Shown piece by piece: positions 12,871-26,157 of a stretch of 64,000 nt of DNA (positions are counted from its first letter, which is position 1; each line of letters starts with the position of its first letter). The DNA comes from Synaphobranchus kaupii (lineage: Eukaryota; Chordata; Actinopteri; Anguilliformes; Synaphobranchidae): NCBI GenBank assembly GCA_029718625.1, contig CM056389.1, positions 21,981,381-22,045,380 on the forward strand. The letters are read 5' to 3'. The notes beneath the pieces are model-generated. The model saw only the letters and a list, made by a program, of their open reading frames with translations. It ran no database searches and was not told where the DNA came from. Position numbers and translations under genes: made by a program.

Positions 12871-15800
12871 GCTGAGCTGGACTTGAGAAAGGCTGCTTGT
12901 GAGTGACACAGGAGGGCTGAGCTGGACTTGAGGAGGGCTGCTTGTGAGTGGCACAGGAGGGCTGAGCTGGACTTGATGAGGGCTGAGCTGGAATTGAGAA
13001 GGGCTGCTTGTGAGTGGCACAGGAGGGCTGAGCTGGACCTGAGGAGGGCTGAGCTGGACGTAATGAGGGCTGCTTGTGAGTGACACAGGAGGGCTGAGCT
13101 GGACCGGAGGAGGGCTGCTTGTGAGTGACACAGGAGGGCTGAGCTTGACCTGAGGAGGGCTGCTTGTGAGTGACACAAGAGGGCTGAGCTGGACCTGAGG
13201 AGGGCTGCTTGTGAGTGACACAGGAGGGCTGAGCTAGACCTGAGGAGGGCTGAGCTGGACCTGAGGAGGGCTGCTTGTGAGTGACACAAGAGGGCTGAGC
13301 TATACCTGAGGAGGGCTGAGCTGGACTTGAGGAGGGCTGCTTGTGAATGGCACAGGAGGGCTGAGCTGGACCTGAGGAGGGCTGAGCTGGACTTGAGAAG
13401 GGCTGCTTGTGAGTGACACAGGAGGGCTGAGCTGGACTTGAGGAGGGCTGCTTGTGAGTGGCACAGGAGGGCTGAGCTGGACTTGATGAGGGCTGAGCTG
13501 GACCTGAGGAGGGCTGCTTCTGAGTGACACAGGAGGGCTGAGCTAGACCTGAGGAGGGCTGCTTGTGAGTGGCACAGGAGGGCTGAGCTGGACTTGATGA
13601 GGGCTGAGCTGGACCTGAGGAGGGCTGAGCTGGACTTGAGAAGGGCTGCTTGTGAGTGACACAGGAGGGCTGAGCTGGACTTGAGGAGGGCTGCTTGTGA
13701 GTGGCACAGGAGGGCTGAGCTGGACTTGATGAGGGCTGAGCTGGACCTGAGGAGGGCTGCTTGTGAGTGACACAAGAGGGCTGAGCTAGACCTGAGGAGG
13801 GCTGAGCTGGACTTGAGGAGGGCTGCTTGTGAATGGCACAGGAGGGCTGAGCTGGACCTGAGCAGGGCTGAGCTGGACTTGAGAAGGGCTGCTTCTGTGT
13901 GGCACAAGAGGGCTGAGCTGGACCTGAGGAGGGCTGAGCTGGACTTGAGGAGGGCTGCTTGTGAGTGGCACAGGAGGGCTGAGCTAGACCTGAGGAGGGC
14001 TGCTTGTGAGTGACACAGGAGGGCTGAGCTGGACCTGAGGAGGGCTGAGCTGGACTTGAGGAGGGCTGCTTGTGAGTGACACAGGAGGGCTGAGCTAGAC
14101 CTGAGGAGGGCTGAGCTGGACTTGAGAAGGGCTGCTTGTGAGTGACACAGGAGGGCTGAGCTGGACTTGAGGAGGGCTGCTTGTGAGTGGCACAGGAGGG
14201 CTGAGCTGGACTTGATGAGGGCTGAGCTGGACCTGAGGAGGGCTGCTGTTTGTGAGTGGCACAGGAGGGCTGAGCTGGACCTGAGGACGGCTGCTGGTGA
14301 GTGTCACAGGAGGGCTGAGCTGGACCTGAGGAGGGCTGCTGTTTGTGAGTGGCACAGGAGGGCTGAGCTGGACCTGAGGAGGGCTGCTTGTGAGTGACAC
14401 AGGAGGGCTGAGCTGGACTTGAGGAGGGCTGCTTGTGAGTGACACAGGAGGGCTGAGCAAGACCTGAGGAGGGCTGAGCTGGACTTGAGGAGTGCTGCTT
14501 GTGAGTGACACAGGAGGGCTGAGCTAGACCTGAGGAGGGCTGAGCTGGACTTGAGGAAGGCTGCTTCTGTGTGGCACAGGAGGGCTGAGCTGGACCTGAG
14601 GAGGGCTGCTTGTGAGTGACAGAGGAGGGCTGAGCTAGACCTGAGGATGGCTGAGCTGGACTTGAGGAGTGCTGCTTGTGAGTGACACAGGAGGGCTGAG
14701 CTAGACCTGAGGAGGGCTGAGCTGGACTTGAGAAGGACTGCTTGTGAGTGACACAGGAGGGCTGAGCTGGACTTGAGGAAGGCTGCTTAGTGGCACAGGA
14801 GGGCTGAGCTGGACTTGATGAGGGCTGAGCTGGACTTGAGAAGGGCTGCTTGTGAGTGACACAGGAGGGCTGAGCTGGACTTGATGAGGGCTGAGCTGGA
14901 CTTGAGAAGGGCTGCTTGTGAGTGGCACAGGAGGGCTGAGCTGGACCTGAGGAGGGCTGCTGTTTGTGAGTGGCACCGGAGGGCTGAGCTGGACCTGAGG
15001 AGGGCTGAACTGGACTTAATGAGGGCTGCTTGTGAGTGACACAGGAGGGCTGAGCTGGACCTGAGGAGGGCTGAGCTGGACTTGATGAGGGCTGCTTGTG
15101 AGTGACAGAGGAGGGCTGAGCTGGTCCTGAGGAGGGCTGCTTGTGAGTGACACAGGAGGGCTGAGCTGGACCTGAGAAGGGCTGCTTGTGAGTGGCACAG
15201 GAGGGCTGAGCTAGACCTGAGGAGGGCTGAGCTGGACTTGAGAAGGGCTGCTTGTGAGTGACACAGGAGGGCTGAGCTGGACTTGAGGAAGGCTGCTTGT
15301 GAGTGGCACAGGAGGGCTGAGCTGGACGTGATGAGGGCTGAGCTGGACCTGCGGAGGGCTGCTGTTTGTGAGTGGCACCGGAGGGCTGAGCTGGACCTGA
15401 GGAGGGCTGAACTGGACTTAATGAGGGCTGCTTGTGAGTGACACAGGAGGGCTGATCTGGACCTGAGGAGGGCTGCTTGTGAGTGACACAGGAGGGCTGA
15501 GCTGGACCTGAGGAGGGCTGCTTGTGAGTGACACAAGAGGGCTGAGCTGGACCTGAGGAGGGCTGCTTGTGAGTGACACAGGAGGGCTGAGCTGGACTTG
15601 AGGAGGGCTGCTTGTGAGTGACACAGGAGGGCTGAGCTGGACCTGAGGAGGGCTGCTTGTGAGTGACACAGGAGGGCTGAGCTAGACCTGAGGAGGGCTG
15701 AGCTGGACCTGAGGAGGGCTGCTTGTGAGTGACACAGGAGGGCTGAGCTAGACCTGAGGAGGGCTGAGCTGGACTTGAGGAGGGCTGCTTGTGAATGGCA

Positions 15801-18800
15801 CAGGAGGGCTGAGCTGGACCTGAGGAGGGCTGAGCTGGACCTGAGGAGGGCTGCTTGTGAGTGACACAAGAGGGCTGAGCTGGACCTGAGGAGGGCTGCT
15901 TGTGAGTGACACAGGAGGGCTGAGCTGGACTTGAGGAGTGCTGCTTGTGAGTGACACAGGAGGGCTGAGCTGGACTTGAGGAGGGCTGCTTGTGAGTGAC
16001 ACAGGAGGGCTGAGCTGGACTTGAGGAGGGCTGCTTGTGAGTGACACAGGAGGGCTGAGCTGGACTTGAGGAGGGCTGCTTGTGAGTCACACAGGAGGGC
16101 TGAGCTGGACCTGAGGTGGGCTGAGCTGGACCTGAGGAGGGCTGCTTGTGAGTGACACAGGAGGGCTGAGCTAGACCTGAGGAGGGCTGAGCTGGACTTG
16201 AGGAGTGCTGCTTGTGAGTGACACAGGAGGGCTGAGCTAGACCTGAGGAGGGCTGAGCTGGACCTGAGGAGGGCTGCTTGTGAGTGACACAAGAGGGCTG
16301 AGCTGGACCTGAGGAGGGCTGCTTGTGAGTGACACAGGAGGGCTGAGCTGGACTTGAGGAGTGCTGCTTGTGAGTGACACAGGAGGGCTGAGCTAGACCT
16401 GAGGAGGGCTGAGCTGGACTTGAGAAGGGCTGCTTGTGAGTGACACAGGAGGGCTGAGCTGGACCTGAGAAGGGCTGCTTGTGAGTGGCACAGGAGGGCT
16501 GAGCTGGACTTGAGGAGTGCTGCTTGTGAGTGACACAGGAGGGCTGAGCTAGACCTGAGGAGGGCTGCTTGTGAGTGACACAGGTGGGCTGAGCTGGACC
16601 TGAGGAGGGCTGAGCTGGACTTGAGGAGGGCTGCTTGTGAGTGACACAGGAGGGCTGAGCTAGACCTGAGGAGGGCTGAGCTGGACTTGAGAAGGGCTGC
16701 TTGTGAGTGACACAGGAGGGCTGAGCTGGACTTGAGGAAGGCTGCTTGTGAGTGGCACAGGAGGGCTGAGCTGGACGTGATGAGGGCTGAGCTGGACTTG
16801 AGAAGGGCTGCTTGAGTGGCACAGGAGGGCTGAGCTGGACCTGAGGAGGGCTGCTGTTTGTGAGTGGCACCGGAGGGCTGAGCTGGACCTGAGGAGGGCT
16901 GAACTGGACTTAATGAGGTCTGCTTGTGAGTGACACAGGAGGGCTGAGCTGGACCTGAGGAGGGCTGCTTGTGAGTGACACAGGAGGGCTGAGCTGGACC
17001 TGAGGAGGGCTGCTTGTGAGTGACACAAGAGGGCTGAGCTGGACCTGAGGAGGGCTGCTTGTGAGTGACACAGGAGGGCTGAGCTGGACTTGAGGAGGGC
17101 TGCTTGTGAGTGACACAGGAGGGCTGAGCTGGACCTGAGGAGGGCTGCTTGTGAGTGACACAGGAGGGCTGAGCTGGACTTGAGGAGGGCTGCTTGTGAG
17201 TGGCACAGGAGGGCTGAGCTGGACTTGAGGAGGGCTGCTTGTGAGTGGCACAGGAGGGCTGAGCTGGACTTGATGAGGGCTGAGCTGGACCTGAGGAGGG
17301 CTGCTGTTTGTGAGTGGCACAGGAGGGCTGAGCTGGACCTGAGGACGGCTGCTGGTGAGTGTCACAGGAGGGCTGAGCTGGACCTGAGGAGGGCTGCTGT
17401 TTGTGAGTGGCACAGGAGGGCTGAGCTGGTCCTGAGGAGGGCTGCTTGTGAGTGACACAGGAGGGCTGAGCTGGACCTGAGGAGGGCTGCTTGTGAGTGA
17501 CACAGGAGGGCTGAGCTGGACTTGAGGAGGGCTGCTTGTGAGTGACACAGGAGGGCTGAGCAAGACCTGAGGAGGGCTGAGCTGGACTTGAGGAGTGCTG
17601 CTTGTGAGTGACACAGGAGGGCTGAGCTAGACCTGAGGAGGGCTGAGCTGGACTTGAGGAAGGCTGCTTCTGTGTGGCACAGGAGGGCTGAGCTGGACCT
17701 GAGGAGGGCTGCTTAGTGGCACAGGAGGGCTGAGCTGGACTTGATGAGGGCTGAGCTGGACTTGAGAAGGGCTGCTTGTGAGTGACACAGGAGGGCTGAG
17801 CTGGACTTGATGAGGGCTGAGCTGGACTTGAGAAGGGCTGCTTGTGAGTGGCACAGGAGGGCTGAGCTGGACCTGAGGAGGGCTGCTGTTTGTGAGTGGC
17901 ACCGGAGGGCTGAGCTGGACCTGAGGAGGGCTGAACTGGACTTAATGAGGGCTGCTTGTGAGTGACACAGGAGGGCTGAGCTGGACCTGAGGAGGGCTGA
18001 GCTGGACTTGATGAGGGCTGCTTGTGAGTGACACAGGATGGCTGAGCTGGTCCTGAGGAGGGCTGCTTGTGAGTGACACAGGAGGGCTGAGCTGGACCTG
18101 AGAAGGGCTGCTTGTGAGTGGCACAGGAGGGCTGAGCTGGACTTGAGGAGTGCTGCTTGTGAGTGACACAGGAGGGCTGAGCTAGACCTGAGGAGGGCTG
18201 CTTGTGAGTGACACAGGAGGGCTGAGCTGGACCTGAGGAGGGCTGAGCTGGACTTGAGGAGGGCTGCTTGTGAGTGACACAGGAGGGCTGAGCTAGACCT
18301 GAGGAGGGCTGAGCTGGACTTGAGAAGGGCTGCTTGTGAGTGACACAGGAGGGCTGAGCTGGACTTGAGGAAGGCTGCTTGTGAGTGGCACAGGAGGGCT
18401 GAGCTGGACGTGATGAGGGCTGAGCTGGACCTGAGGAGGGCTGCTGTTTGTGAGTGGCACCGGAGGGCTGAGCTGGACCTGAGGAGGGCTGAACTGGACT
18501 TAATGAGGGCTGCTTGTGAGTGACACAGGAGGGCTGATCTGGACCTGAGGAGGGCTGCTTGTGAGTGACACAGGAGGGCTGAGCTGGACCTGAGGAGGGC
18601 TGCTTGTGAGTGACACAAGAGGGCTGAGCTGGACCTGAGGAGGGCTGCTTGTGAGTGACACAGGAGGGCTGAGCTGGACTTGAGGAGGGCTGCTTGTGAG
18701 TGACACAGGAGGGCTGAGCTGGACCTGAGGAGGGCTGCTTGTGAGTGACACAGGAGGGCTGAGCTAGACCTGAGGAGGGCTGAGCTGGACCTGAGGAGGG

Positions 18801-19409
18801 CTGCTTGTGAGTGACACAGGAGGGCTGAGCTAGACCTGAGGAGGGCTGAGCTGGACTTGAGGAGGGCTGCTTGTAAATGGCACAGGAGGGCTGAGCTGGA
18901 CCTGAGGAGGGCTGAGCTGGACTTGAGAAAGGCTGCTTGTGAGTGACACAGGAGGGCTGAGCTGGACTTGAGGAGGGCTGCTTGTGAGTGGCACAGGAGG
19001 GCTGAGCTGGACTTGATGAGGGCTGAGCTGGACCTGAGGAGGGCTGCTTGTGAGTGACACAAGAGGGCTGAGCTAGACCTGAGGAGGGCTGAGCTGGACT
19101 TGAGGAGGGCTGCTTGTGAATGGCACAGGAGGGCTGAGCTGGACCTGAGGAGGGCTGCTTGTGAGTGGCACAGGAGGGCTGAGCTGGACTTGATGAGGGC
19201 TGAGCTGGACCTGAGGAGGGCTGCTTGTGAGTGACACAAGAGGGCTGAGCTGGACCTGAGGAGGGCTGCTTGTGAGTGACACAGGAGGGCTGAGCTGGAC
19301 TTGAGTGAGGAGGGCTGCTTGTGAGTGACACAGTAGGGCTGAGCTAGACCTGAGGAGGGCTGAGCTGGACCTGAGGAGGGCTGCTTGTGAGTGACACAAG
19401 AGGGCTGAG

Positions 19410-22400
19410 CTAGACCTGAGGAGGGCTGAGCTGGACTTGAGGAGGGCTGCTTGTGAATGGCACAGGAGGGCTGAGCTGGACCTGAGGAGGGCTGAGCTGG
19501 ACTTGAGAAGGGCTGCTTGTGAGTGACACAGGAGGGCTGAGCTGGACTTGAGGAGGGCTGCTTAGTGGCACAGGAGGGCTGAGCTGGACTTGATGAGGGC
19601 TGAGCTGGACTTGAGAATGGCTGCTTGTGAGTAGCACAGGAGGGCTGAGCTGGACCTGAGGAGGGCTGCTGGTGAGTGGCACAGGAGGGCTGAGCTGGAC
19701 CTGAGGAGGGCTGCTTGTGAGTGGCACAGGAGGGCTGAGCTGGACTTGAGGAGTGCTGCTTGTGAGTGGCACAGGAGGGCTGAGCTGGACCTGAGGAGGG
19801 CTGCTGTTTCTGAGTGGCACAGGAGGGCTGAGCTAGACCTGAGGAGGGCTGAGCTGGACTTGAGGAGTGCGGCTTGTGAGTGACACAGGAGGGCTGAGCT
19901 AGACCTGAGGAGGGCTGAGCTGGACCTGAGGAGGGCTGCTGTTTGTGAGTGGCACAGGAGGGCTGAGCTAGACCTGAGGAGGGCTGAGCTGGACTTGAGG
20001 AGGGCTGCTTGTGAGTGGCACAGGAGGGCTGAGCTAGACCTGAGGAGGGCTGCTTGTGAGTGACACAGGAGGGCTGAGCTGGACCTGAGGAGGGCTGAGC
20101 TGGACTTGAGGAGGGCTGCTTGTGAGTGACACAGGAGGGCTGAGCTGGTCCTGAGGAGGGCTGCTTGTGAGTGACACAGGAGGGCTGAGCTGGACCTGAG
20201 AAGGGCTGCTTGTGAGTGGCACAGGAGGGCTGAGCTGGACTTGAGGAGTGCTGCTTGTGAGTGACACAGGAGGGCTGAGCTAGACCTGAGGAGGGCTGCT
20301 TGTGAGTGACACAGGAGGGCTGAGCTGGACCTGAGGAGGGCTGAGCTGGACTTGAGGAGGGCTGCTTGTGAGTGACACAGGATGGCTGAGCTAGACCTGA
20401 GGAGGGCTGAGCTGGACTTGAGAAGGGCTGCTTGTGAGTGGCACAGGAGGGCTGAGCTGGACGTGATGAGGGCTGAGCTGGACCTGAGGAGGGCTGCTGT
20501 TTGTGAGTGGCACCGGAGGGCTGAGCTGGAACTGAGGAGGGCTGAACTGGACTTAATGAGGGCTGCTTGTGAGTGACACAGGAGGGCTGATCTGGACCTG
20601 AGGAGGGCTGCTTGTGAGTGACACAGGAGGGCTGAGCTGGACCTGAGGAGGGCTGCTTGTGAGTGACACAAGAGGGCTGAGCTGGACCTGAGGAGGGCTG
20701 CTTGTGAGTGACACAGGAGGGCTGAGCTGGACTTGAGGAGGGCTGCTTGTGAGTGACACAGGAGGGCTGAGCTGGACCTGAGGAGGGCTGCTTGTGAGTG
20801 ACACAGGAGGGCTGAGCTAGACCTGAGGAGGGCTGAGCTGGACCTGAGGAGGGCTGCTTGTGAGTGACACAGGAGGGCTGAGCTAGACCTGAGGAGGGCT
20901 GAGCTGGACTTGAGGAGGGCTGCTTGTAAATGGCACAGGAGGGCTGAGCTGGACCTGAGGAGGGCTGAGCTGGACTTGAGGAGGGCTGCTTGTGAGTGGC
21001 ACAGGAGGGCTGAGCTGGACTTGATGAGGGCTGAGCTGGACCTGAGGAGGGCTGCTTGTGAGTGACACAAGAGGGCTGAGCTAGACCTGAGGAGGGCTGA
21101 GCTGGACTTGAGGAGGGCTGCTTGTGAATGGCACAGGAGGGCTGAGCTGGACCTGAGGAGGGCTGAGCTGGACTTGAGAAAGGCTGCTTGTGAGTGACAC
21201 AGGAGGGCTGAGCTGGACTTGAGGAGGGCTGCTTGTGAGTGGCACAGGAGGGCTGAGCTGGACTTGATGAGGGCTGAGCTGGACCTGAGGAGGGCTGCTT
21301 GTGAGTGACACAAGAGGGCTGAGCTGGACCTGAGGAGGGCTGCTTGTGAGTGACACAGGAGGGCTGACCTGGACTTGAGGAGGGCTGCTTGTGAGTGACA
21401 CAGTAGGGCTGAGCTAGACCTGAGGAGGGCTGAGCTGGACCTGAGGAGGGCTGCTTGTGAGTGACACAAGAGGGCTGAGCTAGACCTGAGGAGGGCTGAG
21501 CTGGACTTGAGGAGGGCTGCTTGTGAATGGCACAGGAGGGCTGAGCTGGACCTGAGGAGGGCTGAGCTGGACTTGAGAAGGGCTGCTTGTGAGTGACACA
21601 GGAGGGCTGAGCTGGACTTGAGGAGGGCTGCTTAGTGGCACAGGAGGGCTGAGCTGGACTTGATGAGGGCTGAGCTGGACTTGAGAAGGGCTGCTTGTGA
21701 GTAGCACAGGAGGGCTGAGCTGGACCTGAGGAGGGCTGCTGGTGAGTGGCACAGGAGGGCTGAGCTGGACCTGAGGAGGGCTGCTTGTGAGTGGCACAGG
21801 AGGGCTGAGCTGGACTTGAGGAGTGCTGCTTGTGAGTGGCACAGGAGGGCTGAGCTGGACCTGAGGAGGGCTGCTGTTTGTGAGTGGCACAGGAGGGCTG
21901 AGCTAGACCTGAGGAGGGCTGAGCTGGACTTGAGGAGTGCGGCTTGTGAGTGACACAGGAGGGCTGAGCTAGACCTGAGGAGGGCTGAGCTGGACCTGAG
22001 GAGGGCTGCTGTTTGTGAGTGGCACAGGAGGGCTGAGCTAGACCTGAGGAGGGCTGAGCTGGACTTGAGGAGGGCTGCTTGTGAGTGGCACAGGAGGGCT
22101 GAGCTAGACCTGAGGAGGGCTGCTTGTGAGTGACACAGGAGGGCTGAGCTGGACCTGAGGAGGGCTGAGCTGGACTTGAGGAGGGCTGCTTGTGAGTGAC
22201 ACAGGAGGGCTGAGTTAGACCTGAGGAGGGCTGAGCTGGACTTGAGAAGGGCTGCTTCTGAGTGACACAGGAGGGCTGAGCTGGACTTGAGGAGGGCTGC
22301 TTGTGAGTGGCACAGGAGGGCTGAGCTGGACTTGATGAGGGCTGAGCTGGACCTGAGGAGGGCTGCTGTTTGTGAGTGGCACAGGAGGGCTGAGCTGGTC

Positions 22401-23260
22401 CTGAGGAGGGCTGCTTGTGAGTGACACAGGAGGGCTGAGCTGGACCTGAGGAGGGCTGCTTGTGAGTGACACAGGAGGGCTGAGCTGGACTTGAGGAGGG
22501 CTGCTTGTGAGTGACACAGGAGGGCTGAGCAAGACCTGAGGAGGGCTGAGCTGGACTTGAGGAGTGCTGCTTGTGAGTGACACAGGAGGGCTGAGCTAGA
22601 CCTGAGGAGGGCTGAGCTGGACTTGAGGAAGGCTGCTTCTGTGTGGCACAGGAGGGCTGAGCTGGACCTGAGGAGGGCTGCTTGTGAGTGACACAGGAGG
22701 GCTGAGCTGGACTTGAGGAGGGCTGCTTGTGAGTGACACAGTAGGGCTGAGCTAGACCTGAGGAGGGCTGAGCTGGACCTGAGGAGGGCTGCTTGTGAGT
22801 GACACAAGAGGGCTGAGCTAGACCTGAGGAGGGCTGAGCTGGACTTGAGGGCTGCTTGTGAATGGCACAGGAGGGCTGAGCTGGACCTGAGGAGGGCTGA
22901 GCTGGACTTGAGAAGGGCTGCTTGTGAGTGACACAGGAGGGCTGAGCTGGACTTGAGGAGGGCTGCTTAGTGGCACAGGAGGGCTGAGCTGGACTTGATG
23001 AGGGCTGAGCTGGACTTGAGAAGGGCTGCTTGTGAGTAGCACAGGAGGGCTGAGCTGGACCTGAGGAGGGCTGCTGGTGAGTGGCACAGGAGGGCTGAGC
23101 TGGACCTGAGGAGGGCTGCTTGTGAGTGGCACAGGAGGGCTGAGCTGGACTTGAGGAGTGCTGCTTGTGAGTGGCACAGGAGGGCTGAGCTGGACCTGAG
23201 GAGGGCTGCTGTTTGTGAGTGGCACAGGAGGGCTGAGCTAGACCTGAGGAGGGCTGAGCT
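19410..23260. repeat. Higher-order repeat: three copies of a block with CTGCTTAGTGG and GTGCGGCTTG words
   Basis: A block of about 470 bp beginning at 19410 recurs at 21480 and 22818 with the same word order: AATGGCAC, CTGCTTAGTGGCAC, GTGAGTAGCAC, CTGCTGGTGAG, CTGCTGTTT and GAGTGCGGCTTG. The same block also appears near 29922, 35640, 42747, 46116 and 49171, so it is one of the commonest higher-order units in the right part of the array. Copies differ by single substitutions and by single-word losses, such as the 3-bp loss at 22846-22855. Confidence 0.8.
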
Positions 23261-23999
23261 GGACTTGAGGAGTGCGGCTTGTGAGTGACACAGGAGGGCT
23301 GAGCTAGACCTGAGGAGGGCTGAGCTGGACCTGAGGAGGGCTGAGCTGGACTTGAGGAGGGCTGCTTGTGAGTGGCACAGGAGGGCTGAGCTAGACCTGA
23401 GGAGGGCTGAGCTGGACTTGAGGAGGGCTGCTTGTGAGTGGCACAGGAGGGCTGAGCTAGACCTGAGGAGGACTGCTTGTGAGTGACACAGGAGGGCTGA
23501 GCTGGACCTGAGGAGGGCTGAGCTGGACTTGAGGAGGGCTGCTTGTGAGTGACACAGGAGGGCTGAGCTAGACCTGAGGAGGGCTGAGCTGGACTTGAGG
23601 AAGGCTGCTTCTGTGTGGCACAGGAGGGCTGAGCTGGACCTGAGGAGGGCTGCTTGTGAGTGACAGAGGAGGGCTGAGCTAGACCTGAGGATGGCTGAGC
23701 TGGACTTGAGGAGTGCTGCTTGTGAGTGACACAGGAGGGCTGAGCTAGACCTGAGGAGGGCTGAGCTGGACTTGAGAAGGGCTGCTTGTGAGTGACACAG
23801 GAGGGCTGAGCTTGACTTGAGGAAGGCTGCTTAGTGGCACAGGAGGGCTGAGCTGGACTTGATGAGGGCTGAGCTGGACTTGAGAAGGGCTGCTTGTGAG
23901 TGACACAGGAGGGCTGAGCTGGACTTGATGAGGGCTGAGCTGGACTTGAGAAGGGCTGCTTGTGAGTGGCACAGGAGGGCTGAGCTGGACCTGAGGAGG

Positions 24000-26120
24000 G
24001 CTGATGTTTGTGAGTGGCACCGGAGGGCTGAGCTGGACCTGAGGAGGGCTGAACTGGACTTAATGAGGGCTGCTTGTGAGTGACACAGGAGGGCTGAGCT
24101 GGACCTGAGGAGGGCTGAGCTGGACTTGATGAGGGCTGCTTGTGAGTGACACAGGAGGGCTGAGCTGGTCCTGAGGAGGGCTGCTTGTGAGTGACACAGG
24201 AGGGCTGAGCTGGACCTGAGAAGGGCTGCTTGTGAGTGGCACAGGAGGGCTGAGCTGGACCTGAGGAGGGCTGAGCTGGACTTGAGGAGGGCTGCTTGTG
24301 AGTGACACAGGAGGGCTGAGCTAGACCTGAGGAGGGCTGAGCTGGACTTGAGAAGGGCTGCTTGTGAGTGACACAGGAGGGCTGAGCTGGACTTGAGGAA
24401 GGCTGCTTGTGAGTGGCACAGGAGGGCTGAGCTGGACGTGATGAGGGCTGAGCTGGACCTGAGGAGGGCTGCTGTTTGTGAGTGGCACCGGAGGGCTGAG
24501 CTGGACCTGAGGAGGGCTGAACTGGACTTAATGAGGGCTGCTTGTGAGTGACACAGGAGGGCTGATCTGGACCTGAGGAGGGCTGCTTGTGAGTGACACA
24601 GGAGGGCTGAGCTGGACCTGAGGAGGGCTGCTTGTGAGTGACACAAGAGGGCTGAGCTGGACCTGAGGAGGGCTGCTTGTGAGTGACACAGGAGGGCTGA
24701 GCTGGACTTGAGGAGGGCTGCTTGTGAGTGACACAGGAGGGCTGAGCTGGACCTGAGGAGGGCTGCTTGTGAGTGACACAGGAGGGCTGAGCTAGACCTG
24801 AGGAGGGCTGAGCTGGACCTGAGGAGGGCTGCTTGTGAGTGACACAGGAGGGCTGAGCTAGACCTGAGGAGGGCTGAGCTGGACTTGAGGAGGGCTGCTT
24901 GTGAATGGCACAGGAGGGCTGAGCTGGACCTGAGGAGGGCTGAGCTGGACTTGAGAAAGGCTGCTTGTGAGTGACACAGGAGGGCTGAGCTGGACTTGAG
25001 GAGGGCTGCTTGTGAGTGGCACAGGAGGGCTGAGCTGGACTTGATGAGGGCTGAGCTGGACCTGAGGAGGGCTGCTTGTGAGTGACACAAGAGGGCTGAG
25101 CTAGACCTGAGGAGGGCTGAGCTGGACTTGAGGAGGGCTGCTTGTGAATGGCACAGGAGGGCTGAGCTGGACCTGAGGAGGGCTGAGCTGGACCTGAGGA
25201 GGGCTGCTTGTGAGTGACACAAGAGGGCTGAGCTGGACCTGAGGAGGGCTGCTGTTTGTGAGTGGCACCGGAGGGCTGAGCTGGACCTGAGGAGGGCTGA
25301 ACTGGACTTAATGAGGGCTGCTTGTGAGTGACACAGGAGGGCTGAGCTGGACCTGAGGAGGGCTGAGCTGGACTTGATGAGGGCTGCTTGTGAGTGACAC
25401 AGGAGGGCTGAGCTGGTCCTGAGGAGGGCTGCTTGTGAGTGACACAGGAGGGCTGAGCTGGACCTGAGAAGGGCTGCTTGTGAGTGGCACAGGAGGGCTG
25501 AGCTGGACCTGAGGAGGGCTGAGCTGGACTTGAGGAGGGCTGCTTGTGAGTGACACAGGAGGGCTGAGCTAGACCTGAGGAGGGCTGAGCTGGACTTGAG
25601 AAGGGCTGCTTGTGAGTGACACAGGAGGGCTGAGCTGGACTTGAGGAAGGCTGCTTGTGAGTGGCACAGGAGGGCTGAGCTGGACGTGATGAGGGCTGAG
25701 CTGGACCTGAGGAGGGCTGCTGTTTGTGAGTGGCACCGGAGGGCTGAGCTGGACCTGAGGAGGGCTGAACTGGACTTAATGAGGGCTGCTTGTGAGTGAC
25801 ACAGGAGGGCTGATCTGGACCTGAGGAGGGCTGCTTGTGAGTGACACAGGAGGGCTGAGCTGGACCTGAGGAGGGCTGCTTGTGAGTGACACAGGAGGGC
25901 TGAGCTGGACCTGAGGAGGGCTGCTTGTGAGTGACACAGGAGGGCTGAGCTAGACCTGAGGAGGGCTGAGCTGGACCTGAGGAGGGCTGCTTGTGAGTGA
26001 CACAGGAGGGCTGAGCTAGACCTGAGGAGGGCTGAGCTGGACTTGAGGAGGGCTGCTTGTGAATGGCACAGGAGGGCTGAGCTGGACCTGAGGAGGGCTG
26101 AGCTGGACTTGAGAAAGGCT
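24000..26120. repeat. Higher-order pair, 1248-bp step, truncated by the LINE
   Basis: The segment from about 24010 is repeated 1248 bp later, from about 25258; the AACTGGACTTAATGAGG words at 24052 and 25300 mark the start. The second copy runs into the LINE insertion at 26121, and the remaining words continue on the far side of the LINE at 29374. The LINE therefore arrived after this duplication. Confidence 0.75.
26110..26120. repeat. Target-site duplication of LINE copy 1 (left)
   Basis: TGAGAAAGGCT, 11 bp of satellite sequence, lies directly beside the LINE 3' end. The identical 11-mer begins at 29374 on the other side. This is the hallmark of target-primed reverse transcription into the array. 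Confidence 0.9.
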
Positions 26121-26157
26121 TCTTCTGCGTTTGGGTAGGATCTTCATTGTTCCACAT

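Larger units (their letters stand above)
5100..15800. repeat. Higher-order repeat: 5.1-7.6 kb block recurring at 13.3-15.8 kb
   Basis: The order of marker words across about 5100-7600 is repeated across about 13300-15800 at offsets between 8.15 and 8.33 kb. Matched landmarks include the AAGAGGGCTGAGCTGGACC/CTTCTGTGTGG segment, the CTGGTGAGTGTCACAGG words near 6104 and 14297, the CTGCTTAGTGGCAC words near 6463 and 14786, and the GATCTGGACC words near 7285 and 15454. Offset changes are whole-module gains or losses. This looks like a large duplication later modified by smaller exchanges. Confidence 0.7.
1..26120. repeat. Satellite array, left block (A/B-module minisatellite)
   Basis: This is continuous tandem repeat DNA that is already running at base 1, so the array extends beyond the window. 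Two modules share the head GGAGGGCTG. Module A is 24 bp and continues CTTGTGAGTGACACA, often with GGC for GAC. Module B is 21 bp and continues AGCTGGACCTGA, with variants AGCTAGACCTGA and AGCTGGACTTGA. A is almost always followed by one to four B modules, giving 45-, 66- and 87-bp words. One consensus 45-bp AB word on the plus strand has 20 G and 8 C. Recurrent marker variants (GGACGTGATGAGG, AACTGGACTTAATGAGG, CTGCTGTTTGTGAGTGG, CTTCTGTGTGG) repeat in fixed order and reveal higher-order duplications. No unique gene lies inside. The strong strand bias means that minus-strand frames are open by composition. I do not recognise this as a named satellite family. Confidence 0.97.
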
